Shown here in pieces: positions 1 to 15,486 of a stretch of 64,000 nucleotides of DNA; positions within the stretch are counted from its first letter, which is position 1, and every line of letters starts with the position of its first letter. Below the pieces are notes generated by a model. That model had not been told where the DNA came from. It saw nothing but the letters and a program-made list of their open reading frames with translations, and did no database searches. Location of the stretch: positions 8,902 through 72,901 of the forward strand of contig JADJYY010000025.1 of NCBI GenBank assembly GCA_016719465.1. The letters run 5' to 3'. The translations under genes were made by a program, and so were the position numbers. The DNA is from Hydrogenophilales bacterium (GTDB taxonomy: Bacteria > Pseudomonadota > Gammaproteobacteria > Burkholderiales > Thiobacillaceae).

Positions 1-820
1 ACGGCTGGAACCCGGCCCGCGCGGTTTCCCCAGCCTCGGTCAACGGGTCAACAAGGGCGAGGTGCTGGCCTGGGTGGTGCCGTCCACGGACACGCTCGGG
101 CGTTCCAGCCAGGCGGCTCAGGTGGCCGAACTGCGCGCCGCCAAGGGCTTGGCCGAGAAGCGCCTGGTCCGCCTGAAGGAACTCGCCGACACCATCCCAC
201 GCAAGGAGATCGAGGCCGCCGAGAGCGAGATCGACAGCCTCAACGGGCGCATCGCTGCCCTGGGGGCCGGACTCTCCAACCGCGATGCCCTGGTCGCGCC
301 GGTCTCCGGCATCGTCGCCATGAGCAATGCCGTGGCCGGCCAGGTGGTCGAGGCGCGCGAGTCGGTGTTCGAGGTGGTCGATCCCAAGCGCCTGCGCATC
401 GAGGCGCTGGCCTATGACACCGCACAGGCCCTGGACGTGGTGTCCGGCAGCCTGGCGGTGGGCGACGCGCGGGTGCCACTGGCCTTCGTCGGCGCTGCCC
501 GCAGCCTGCGCGAACAGGCCCTGCCGCTGATGTTCCGGGGCGAGGGCAACGCCTTGGAGAACCTGGCGGTGGGCCAGCCAGTGAAGGTCTATGCCCTGAC
601 TAAAAGCACGGTGCAGGGCTATCGCGTGCCGGCGGCGGCGCTGGTGAAGAACCCGGCCAACCAGACCATCGTCTGGGTCAAGGCCGTACCGGAGCGCTTC
701 GAGCCGCGCACGGTGACCGTGGAACCCCTGGATGGCGCGAACGTGGCGGTGACCGCCGGCCTGAAGGCGGGCGACCGGGTGGTGGTGCGCGCCGCGACCC
801 TGGTCAATCAGGTGCGTTGA
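1..820 (+). CDS. RND efflux periplasmic adaptor (membrane fusion protein), 5'-truncated
   Basis: The frame is open from base 2, so the gene begins outside the window; 272 residues remain. It shows the usual adaptor order: a lipoyl-like half motif (QRVNKGEVLA), a short coiled-coil hairpin (about residues 45-90, LKELADTIPRKEIEAAESEI), the second lipoyl half (LVAPVSGIVAMSNAVAGQV), a beta-barrel and a membrane-proximal domain ending LKAGDRVVVRAATLVNQVR. Such proteins bridge an inner-membrane RND pump to an outer-membrane TolC-type channel in the periplasm. The permease follows after a short repeat-bearing gap, so the two form one efflux operon. The substrate is not readable from this part; the His-rich neighbour suggests a metal. 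Confidence 0.88.
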   Translation, partial: RLEPGPRGFPSLGQRVNKGEVLAWVVPSTDTLGRSSQAAQVAELRAAKGLAEKRLVRLKELADTIPRKEIEAAESEIDSLNGRIAALGAGLSNRDALVAPVSGIVAMSNAVAGQVVEARESVFEVVDPKRLRIEALAYDTAQALDVVSGSLAVGDARVPLAFVGAARSLREQALPLMFRGEGNALENLAVGQPVKVYALTKSTVQGYRVPAAALVKNPANQTIVWVKAVPERFEPRTVTVEPLDGANVAVTAGLKAGDRVVVRAATLVNQVR

Positions 821-830
821 CATGAAACGA

Positions 831-890
831 CCCCCACGCTCACTTCGTTCGCTGACCCCCGAGGGGGCTCAGGCCTCCCTTGGGGCGGCC
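831..890. repeat. GC-rich intergenic palindromic repeat
   Basis: The gap between adaptor and permease is filled by a repeat centred on GACCCCCGAGGGGGCTC (about 853-870) and followed by CTTGGGGCGGCC. I recognise this as a type of intergenic repeat common in betaproteobacteria; that is from memory, not a search. It ends just before the ribosome-binding site of the permease. The permease frame is open back through part of it, but residues encoded there look non-natural, which supports the ATG at 907. Confidence 0.55.
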
Positions 891-906
891 CTGCTGGAGG
901 CCTGAC

Positions 907-4026
<3,120 letters not shown>

Positions 4027-4067
4027 TGTTCAACCTTCGTTCACATTCCCCAAGGAAAGGAAACACC

Positions 4068-4463
4068 ATGAAATCCATCCATCTACTTGCCGCCCTGGCC
4101 TTCGGACTGAGCAACGGCGCCTTCGCGGCCGGCGGCCACGACCATGCCCACGAACACACCACGCTGCATGGCGGCGTGGTGGCCGAGGCCAAGGACATCG
4201 ACTTCGAACTGGTCGCCAAACCGGACAGCCTGCGCCTCTATGTGCGCGACCACGGCAAACCGGTCGAGGTTGGGAACAGCAACGCCAAGGCGAAAGCCAA
4301 GCTGACCCTATTGGGCGGCGGCGCGAAGCAGGAGGTCGAACTCAAGCCGGCGGGCGACCGGTTTGAAGCCACCGGGCAGTTCAAGGTGGCCGAAGCGAAG
4401 GCTGTGGCCCTGGTGGAGATTCCTGGCAAACCCGCCGTGACCGTGCGCTTCGTGCTGCGCTGA
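4068..4463 (+). CDS. small His-rich periplasmic protein linked to RND pump
   Basis: A 131-residue protein with a clear signal peptide (MKSIHLLAALAFGLSNGAFA, cleavage about residue 21). The mature N-terminus is GGHDHAHEHTTLHGG, a likely metal-binding stretch, and the rest looks beta-rich. AAGGAAAGG at 4052-4060 serves ATG 4068; an in-frame ATG at 4026 overlapping the permease stop would add 14 residues before the signal peptide and is less likely. Position directly behind an RND permease suggests a periplasmic metal chaperone or sensor for that pump; this is inference. I do not recognise a named family. Confidence 0.75.
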   Translation: MKSIHLLAALAFGLSNGAFAAGGHDHAHEHTTLHGGVVAEAKDIDFELVAKPDSLRLYVRDHGKPVEVGNSNAKAKAKLTLLGGGAKQEVELKPAGDRFEATGQFKVAEAKAVALVEIPGKPAVTVRFVLR

Positions 4464-4498
4464 AGCCAGTAACTCATCCCGATTGAAAGGAGATTGAT

Positions 4499-4891
4499 AT
4501 GAGGCGACTAATACTGATCCTGCCCTTGATCGCCCTGACGGGCTGTGCCTCCAATGTGGCTCTCAAAGATGCCAGCGATGCAACACAGGCCGTGGGCACA
4601 CTGACTTTGACGTGGCTTATCCACAATTCCATGGAGGTGACGCTGGATGGCAAGCGTTACGTGGGCGAATGGGATAGCGAGCGTTGTTTGAACGTGGAAT
4701 GCCGAGGTGTCTATGGAAATGTGGCCAAAGTACATCGTCGTCATATCGACAAGGGCCAGGCGATCTTGGAATCCAGGGAGGGCGACCGCCTGGACTGCGA
4801 GTGGGTGAGCCACCTGCCCGATGTTCAGGGCACATGTCGGGCGCGGGATGGCAGAGTGTTCAAGTTGGTGGAGTCTCGGTCAAAGTCGTGA
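4499..4891 (+). CDS. small lipoprotein of unknown function
   Basis: A 130-residue predicted lipoprotein: positive N-terminus MRR, hydrophobic core and lipobox LTGC with the lipidated Cys at residue 16. AAAGGAGA at 4486-4493 gives a good start at ATG 4499. The mature part has four further cysteines (ERCLNVECRG, DRLDCEW, GTCRARDG) that could form two disulfides. It lies 35 bases behind the His-rich protein and may be the last gene of the efflux operon. No family recognised. Confidence 0.7.
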   Translation: MRRLILILPLIALTGCASNVALKDASDATQAVGTLTLTWLIHNSMEVTLDGKRYVGEWDSERCLNVECRGVYGNVAKVHRRHIDKGQAILESREGDRLDCEWVSHLPDVQGTCRARDGRVFKLVESRSKS

Positions 4892-5049
4892 GCACAAGGT
4901 GCGGTGGATCCGGCCGGCTCTGCTGATCCTGGACGGATGGCTACGTCGCCGTTATGGTAGTCGCGGCCGTGATTCTGTTGGTCATGGTCGGTGGGTTACA
5001 CGGCAAACGGTCAGCACCAGCTGTCCAGCTTCTACTGAAACGCGACAGC

Positions 5050-5213
5050 TAGTGGTCTGCCTCCGGAATAGAGGGACAAATAAAACGGATGGATTTTTCC
5101 GCGGGGCAAGGCGCGAGGAGGCGCCATAGCCAAGACTATGGCAACAACGAGCAACGCCGCCATGCGGGAAAAGACGCCGTTTTATGTTCCGATATTTCGG
5201 AAGCAGACCACTA
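5050..5213. mobile_element. MITE-like element with 21-bp terminal inverted repeats
   Basis: The 447-base gap 4892-5338 has no convincing gene but holds a 164-base palindromic element. Its ends, TAGTGGTCTGCCTCCGGAATA on the left and the inverse of TAGTGGTCTGCTTCCGAAATA on the right, match at 19 of 21 positions, and the inner ATAAAACGG / CCGTTTTAT pair extends the symmetry. A central stem CCATAG-CTATGG lies near 5126-5143. Size, terminal repeats and lack of coding capacity fit a miniature inverted-repeat element. It marks the left border of the TIR/caspase island. Confidence 0.6.
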
Positions 5214-5338
5214 AGGCTTCAGCGCCTTTACTGAACGGCTTGCACCCATGTGCGGCCCCTTGCCATGATCACTGGCGCCTGCCCGGGAAGGCTTCCTGGC
5301 CCGTCCGGCAGCGATAACCTTGACCCGGGAGAGCCGAC

Positions 5339-6433
5339 ATGCGGGTAATCAAGATCTTTCTTGCGTCGTCCGAGGAACTGAAGGAGGACCGGCGCGCCTT
5401 CGAGCTCATGATCGGGCGCCTGAACAAGCATTGGCGACAACGGGACATCCTGCTCGACCTGGTGGTCTGGGAATACTTTCTCGATGCCATGACCGGCGCG
5501 GGCCTGCAGAAGGAATACAACCAGGCGATACGCGATTGCGACATCTTCGTGATGATGTTTTTCACCAGGGTGGGGCGATACACCCTGGAGGAATTCGAGG
5601 CCGCGTTGGCCGACATGGCCACCGGCGACGGCCCGCACATCTACACGTATTTCAAGAACGACTTCATCCTCACCGGCGACATCGGCGAGGGCATCAAGAG
5701 CCTGCTCGACTTCAAGGCGAGGCTGCGCGAGTTGCAACATTACGTAACCCAATACCGCAACACGGAGGATCTGCAATGGCAGTTCAGCCGCCAGCTGGAG
5801 ATGCTGTACGGCGACGTCGCCGGCTCCTTCGAGATCACCGATGCCACCCCCCAGGCGAAGATCGACGAGAACGCCCTGGTACTGGGCTATCGCCAGCTTT
5901 TCGACGTCGGCGGCTCGCAAGCGGTGGATCCCAAGCATCTGGGCGCGGCGGTGCAAAAGGCCGGCAGCCGCATTCGCGGCGCGATCTTCAACCTGGCCCA
6001 GGACGTGCGGCGGGAAAACTGGGCCACGGACAAGCACCTGATGGCGCGCACCATCCCCATCTTCGAAGCCCTGGTCCGGGCGGACCCCAAGTGGCACGCC
6101 TACCACGGGCAGCTGGGTTACGCGCTCAAGGACCAGGCGGAACCGGATTGGCGACGGGCGAAGGCATGTCTGGACCAGGCTGTGGAGTTGCGCGGCGACC
6201 AGGTCGGCGAGGGGCTCTACTACCAGTTCAACCGGGCCCTGTGCGCGATCAATCTCGATGCCAATTATGCCGGCCGCAAGCCGGCGGATGCGGCCACGCG
6301 GGAACAGGTCGTGGGCATCCTCAAGCAGGCGCGCCGCGATCTGGACGACGACTGGGACAACCTGCTGGCCACCCCCGACGCGGCCGACATCCGCACCTGG
6401 CTCAATCTCAACGGGTCGCCGCGGCTGCGTTGA
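5339..6433 (+). CDS. DUF4062/TIR-like N-terminal domain with C-terminal TPR-like region
   Basis: A 364-residue cytosolic protein that opens the island. The N-terminus KIFLASSEELKEDRRAFE, followed by WEYFLDAM and CDIFVMMFFTRVGRYTLEEFE, has the layout of DUF4062/TIR-like flavodoxin-fold domains found in bacterial conflict proteins. Residues about 205-364 are helical and resemble degenerate TPRs (PKWHAYHGQLGYALKDQ, ACLDQAVELRG). The upstream GAGAGCC gives only a weak ribosome site for ATG 5339. Likely role: signalling or effector domain carried on a TPR scaffold. Catalytic activity is uncertain because the NADase glutamate of classical TIRs is not obvious. Confidence 0.7.
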   Translation: MRVIKIFLASSEELKEDRRAFELMIGRLNKHWRQRDILLDLVVWEYFLDAMTGAGLQKEYNQAIRDCDIFVMMFFTRVGRYTLEEFEAALADMATGDGPHIYTYFKNDFILTGDIGEGIKSLLDFKARLRELQHYVTQYRNTEDLQWQFSRQLEMLYGDVAGSFEITDATPQAKIDENALVLGYRQLFDVGGSQAVDPKHLGAAVQKAGSRIRGAIFNLAQDVRRENWATDKHLMARTIPIFEALVRADPKWHAYHGQLGYALKDQAEPDWRRAKACLDQAVELRGDQVGEGLYYQFNRALCAINLDANYAGRKPADAATREQVVGILKQARRDLDDDWDNLLATPDAADIRTWLNLNGSPRLR

Positions 6434-6704
6434 TCGCGTCACAAGGGATGGACACGAGGCATGGACACTCGGGATGGACACTTGCCGACAGGGTCATTTC
6501 CGACCCACTCCATCCCCACCCATCCCCTCCGACCGGGTTCGCCATGACCCATCTTCCGCCCGCCCGGCGCGGCAAGCCCCTGATAACAAGGGGTCCGGCG
6601 CATGGCACGCCCCTTGCGGTCATGAAATCGGGCGCCCGTCCGGATTGCCCGGATGGCAATGAAATTCCCGATCCCGGAGATCGAAACCCGTCGGAGGAGA
6701 CACC

Positions 6705-7496
6705 ATGAGCAAGAAAGCGCTGTGCATCGGCATCAACGATTACCCCGGCACCGACAGCGACCTGTCCGGCTGCGTCAACGACGCCGCCGACTGGGCGGCG
6801 GAACTGGGCAAACGCGGTTACGAGGTGGCCAGGATGCTGGACAAGAAGGCCACCCACGCGGCCATGACCAAGGCCATCGGCGGCCTGATCAAGAACGCGA
6901 AGAGCGGGGATACCCTGGTCATCACCTACTCAGGCCACGGCACCTGGGTGCCGGACAGTTCCGGCGACGAGCCCGACGGCCGCGACGAGGGCCTGTGCCC
7001 CTACGACATCGGCAGCGTCGGCCCCCTGCTGGACGACGATATCCGGGCCATGTTCGCCAAGCGCGGCGCCGGCGTGCGCATCATCCTGATCTCCGACAGT
7101 TGCCATTCCGGCACGGTGACCCGGGGCCGGGAGGACGACCTGGACCCGGGCATGCCCCGCGCCCGCTTCCTGCCCCTGGAAGCCTGGATGCCCAAGGGCG
7201 AACTGCCGCGCGCCAGCGCCCGGCCCGCCACGCTGGTGAGCGGCCTGCGCCGCAGCGGCAGCGACCTGCTGCTGGCCGGTTGCATGGATACGGAATACTC
7301 CTGGGACACCAGCTTCCAGGGCCGTCCCAACGGCGCCTTCACCTACTACGCGCTGAAGAGCCTGCGCGATGCCAAGCCCGCCACCTATGGGGCCTGGTTC
7401 AACGCCATCCGCGCCTATCTGCCCTCGACCAAGCTGCCCCAGTCGCCGCAAATCCTTGGGTCGGCGGTGGCGCAACGGTTCAAGGTGTTCGAGTGA
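6705..7496 (+). CDS. caspase-family (C14, metacaspase-like) peptidase
   Basis: A 263-residue stand-alone caspase-fold protease. The N-terminus KALCIGINDYPG is the classical first strand. The catalytic His lies in YSGHGT (H78) and the catalytic Cys in ISDSCHSGT (C133), so both dyad residues are present. An acidic loop between them (DSSGDEPDGRDEGLCPYD) is typical of bacterial metacaspases, which prefer Arg/Lys at P1. GGAGGAG at 6694-6700 fixes the start. There is no signal peptide or regulatory domain, so control must come from partners; the CHAT-lipase protein encoded next is an obvious candidate substrate or partner (inference). The 271-base gap before it has three ATGGACAC repeats (6448-6482) and no gene. 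Confidence 0.9.
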   Translation: MSKKALCIGINDYPGTDSDLSGCVNDAADWAAELGKRGYEVARMLDKKATHAAMTKAIGGLIKNAKSGDTLVITYSGHGTWVPDSSGDEPDGRDEGLCPYDIGSVGPLLDDDIRAMFAKRGAGVRIILISDSCHSGTVTRGREDDLDPGMPRARFLPLEAWMPKGELPRASARPATLVSGLRRSGSDLLLAGCMDTEYSWDTSFQGRPNGAFTYYALKSLRDAKPATYGAWFNAIRAYLPSTKLPQSPQILGSAVAQRFKVFE

Positions 7497-7530
7497 GGCA
7501 GTCTGGCTGATCGTTCCGAATGAAAGGCCG

Positions 7531-7609
7531 CTCCCCCTCCCCTCCTCCCCCGCACGCGGGGGAGGTGTCCGCTCCCTCCCCGTTTACGGGGAGGGTTGGG
7601 GTGGGGAGT
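7531..7609 (+). repeat. GC-rich double-hairpin repeat, family B copy 1
   Basis: Two palindromes, CCTCCCCCGCACGCGGGGGAGG and CTCCCTCCCCGTTTACGGGGAGGG in outline, followed by TTGGGGTGGGGA. The same arrangement occurs at 40733-40811 in the same orientation and at 43265-43343 inverted. It sits between the caspase and CHAT-lipase genes, within a 198-base gap that otherwise holds only a possible -10 box (TATAAC near 7644) and the ribosome site of the next gene. Confidence 0.6.
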
Positions 7610-7694
7610 ACGGTCCAATCCACCTTTGGCGCCCCAGGCGCCCTATAACCGCACAACAGAAGCGCCCCCAGTCCGCATCAGTGAGGAAAACACC

Positions 7695-13253
<5,559 letters not shown>

Positions 13254-13270
13254 ACGCCCGGGAGAACGAC

Positions 13271-13837
13271 ATGGCCAACCACGCGAACACCCCACTGGAA
13301 GCCCTCAGCCTCGCCAGCCTGGCGCCCCGGGACCCCATCGCCCCCAATTTCCGCTTCTATGAACTCACCCTCTCCGAACTCGCCAGCCGGCTCGGCGTGA
13401 ACAACAGCTTCCCCGGCGACAGGGAGATGCGCGCCGCCGTCCATCTGGCGCGGAACGTCCTGCAACCCATCCGCAAGCATTACGGAAGCTTCACCCCCAA
13501 CAGCGTGTTCCGCGGCCAGGAACTGGAGCGGGTGCTGAAGCGCAAGCCGTCCGGCTGGCTCAGCACCAGCCAGCACACCCAGGGCTGCGCCTGCGATCTG
13601 GAGATCGTCGCCAAGAGCACCCTGGAAGTGGCCCGCTGGGCGGCGAACAACCTGCCGGCCTACGACCAGATCATCTGCGAGTGCTACGACCCGCGCGAAG
13701 GTCCCAACTCCGGCTGGGTGCACATCTCGTTGAAACCGCCGGGACAGGGGACCAACCGGAAGCAGCTGCTGAGCTATGTGCGCGACCCGGCCAGCGGCGG
13801 CCTGGTGTATGTGCCGGGCCTGCGGGAGAGTCCGTGA
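13271..13837 (+). CDS. M15-family zinc carboxypeptidase-like protein
   Basis: A 188-residue protein with the M15A zinc motif: SQHTQGCACD supplies H102 and D109, and WVHIS supplies H151, matching the SxHxxGxAxD and late His pattern of D-Ala-D-Ala carboxypeptidase and phage endolysin-like enzymes. There is no signal peptide, so its access to peptidoglycan would need another route or lysis. GGGAGAA at 13259-13265 serves ATG 13271, 17 bases after the CHAT-lipase stop, indicating co-transcription. In this setting it may act as a cell-wall-degrading effector; that is inference. Confidence 0.82.
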   Translation: MANHANTPLEALSLASLAPRDPIAPNFRFYELTLSELASRLGVNNSFPGDREMRAAVHLARNVLQPIRKHYGSFTPNSVFRGQELERVLKRKPSGWLSTSQHTQGCACDLEIVAKSTLEVARWAANNLPAYDQIICECYDPREGPNSGWVHISLKPPGQGTNRKQLLSYVRDPASGGLVYVPGLRESP

Positions 13838-13900
13838 AAGGCCGGGAATCCATGCGTGGCCAGTCAGCCTCGTCCTGGGTACGAAGCTTCCCACGCCTGC

Positions 13901-14022
13901 CTCCCCCTCTGGAAAAGCCCCCATACGGGGATAAGGGGGATCGAGGGAGATTCATCAAGGTTTGAGCGTGGGCTGCGGAACGACGAATCCCCCCTGCCCC
14001 CCTTTTCCAAAGGGGGGGGGAA
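13901..14022. repeat. CCCCCTTT...AAAGGGGG intergenic repeat, family A copy 1
   Basis: The 300-base gap 13838-14137 carries a double copy of a palindromic repeat, recognisable by AATCCCCCCTGCCCCCCTTT followed by TCCAAAGGGGGG (about 13986-14020) and a more diverged half at 13901-13955. Related copies lie at 27727, 39393, 57901, 57965, 58825, 58918, 60974 and 61054. No gene is visible in the rest of the gap; a possible -10 box TACTAT lies near 14079. Confidence 0.7.
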
Positions 14023-14137
14023 CAGATCGCGCCGGACCGGCATCGCCCACCGGCCTTTGCCCGAGGCGGCAACTGCTACTATCAAAGGCATAAGGAAGCA
14101 GCAGCGGCAATCCATTTCAGCAACAAGGCGAGGACGC

Positions 14138-15418
14138 ATGCCCTACGACTTCTTCTTCAGCTACCGTCGCGCCGACTTCGGCGCCCCCATGCGGGAGTTC
14201 TTCACCGACCTGGGCGAGGAGGTGCGCAAGCTGCGCGGCCTGGACAAGCACGAGAACCCGGCGTTCTTCGACCAGGAAAGCATCGAGACCGGCGACAACT
14301 GGGACGCGGCCCTGCTCGCCGCCCTGCAGCAGAGCCGCGTGCTGGTGCCCCTGTACTCGCCGGCCTATTTCAGGAGCGAGTATTGCGGCAAGGAATGGCA
14401 GCTGTTCCAGCTGCGCCGCGAGGCCCATGCCGCGCGGCAAGGGGGCCCGCAGCCGGCCGTGATCCGGCCGGTGGTGTGGATTCCCATCCGTCGCGATAAC
14501 AGGCTCACCCTGCCGGACAACGTCAGCCTGGCGGTCAAGCGGGTGCAATACACCTGGGGGGAAGAGGATTCCGAAATCAACCAGCAGGGCCTGGAGCAGA
14601 TGGTGCGGCTGAAGGCCGGCCACGCCCAGCTCTACTGGGATTTCGTGCGCGACTTCGCCGAGGGCATCAAGGACGCCATCGAACAGGTCGATCTGCCGCC
14701 CCTGGCGCCGGCGCCGGCCCTGGCCGACATCCCTTCCGCCTTCGGCATCGCGCAATCCACGGTTGGCGCCACCCCAATCCCCACCCAGCCCGGCTTCCGC
14801 CGCCACGTGCGCTTCATCTTCGCCGCCCTGGACCCGGTGCGTCTGGGCGCCGGGCGCGATCCCGCGCCCTACCAGGACACGGGCGGCCCGGACTGGAAAC
14901 CCTTCTACCCCGATCTGCAGCGGCGCATCGGCGCCCTGGCCGCGCACATCGTCTCGGATGCCGACCTGGATTTCGACAGCGACCAGGTCGAGCTCACCAA
15001 CGACCTGGCCGGCGCCGTGCGCGCGGCCCTCAAGGAAGGCAAGCCGGTGGTGGTGTTCGTCGACCGCTGGTCGCTGTACGCCAGCCAGAGTTTCCAGGAC
15101 ATCTTCCGCGAGTTCGACGAACAGAACTTCAACAACTGCGCCGTGCTGCTGCCCTGGAACCCGGGCGACCCCGAACTGGCGGCCAACAAGGACAACATCG
15201 ACCAGGTGGTGCATGACGTGCTGCGTTTCCACAGCCAGTACACGCCCTCCTCGCCCTACTACTGCAAGGACGTAGGCTCGGTGGACGAGCTGCGCGAAAC
15301 CCTGCGCACGGTGCTCAACCAGATCCAGGCCGAGATGCGCCGCAACGCCCCGGTGCGCCGCGTGGCGGGTGGCATCGCCCGGCCCATCGTGGCCGGGCCG
15401 GGCGGGGTGGCGCCATGA
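14138..15418 (+). CDS. TIR domain protein with FxsC-type C-terminal domain
   Basis: A 426-residue protein. TIR domain at residues 1-175: FFFSYRRADF, PAFFDQESIETGDNW, and SPAYFRSEYCGKEW with the putative NADase glutamate E86 in the CxxEW context. From about residue 220 to 400 it matches what I know as the FxsC C-terminal domain (VRFIFAALDPVRLG, WKPFYPDLQRRIG, SDADLDFDSD, VVVFVDRWSLY, LLPWN). FxsC belongs to the FxSxx-COOH peptide systems of actinobacteria; no FxsA or FxsB partner is seen here. ATG 14138 has a weak AAGGCGAGGA site. The ParA-like partner starts 64 bases later, linked by a tiny overlapping ORF. Confidence 0.85.
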   Translation: MPYDFFFSYRRADFGAPMREFFTDLGEEVRKLRGLDKHENPAFFDQESIETGDNWDAALLAALQQSRVLVPLYSPAYFRSEYCGKEWQLFQLRREAHAARQGGPQPAVIRPVVWIPIRRDNRLTLPDNVSLAVKRVQYTWGEEDSEINQQGLEQMVRLKAGHAQLYWDFVRDFAEGIKDAIEQVDLPPLAPAPALADIPSAFGIAQSTVGATPIPTQPGFRRHVRFIFAALDPVRLGAGRDPAPYQDTGGPDWKPFYPDLQRRIGALAAHIVSDADLDFDSDQVELTNDLAGAVRAALKEGKPVVVFVDRWSLYASQSFQDIFREFDEQNFNNCAVLLPWNPGDPELAANKDNIDQVVHDVLRFHSQYTPSSPYYCKDVGSVDELRETLRTVLNQIQAEMRRNAPVRRVAGGIARPIVAGPGGVAP

Positions 15419-15486
15419 GCGCCCCCGCCCGTCCGCGTGAAGGGGGCGTCGGATGGTCGCACGGCGACCGGAGGGTAGTTCAATGA
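15415..15486 (+). other. possible 23-codon coupling ORF between TIR-FxsC and ParA genes
   Basis: ATG 15415 overlaps the stop of the TIR-FxsC gene (ATGA), and its own TGA at 15484-15486 overlaps the ATG of the ParA-like gene at 15483 (again ATGA). The 23-residue product begins MSAP, as does the ParA protein, so it may derive from a local duplication. The exact double overlap suggests translational coupling; it may also be chance. Confidence 0.25.
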
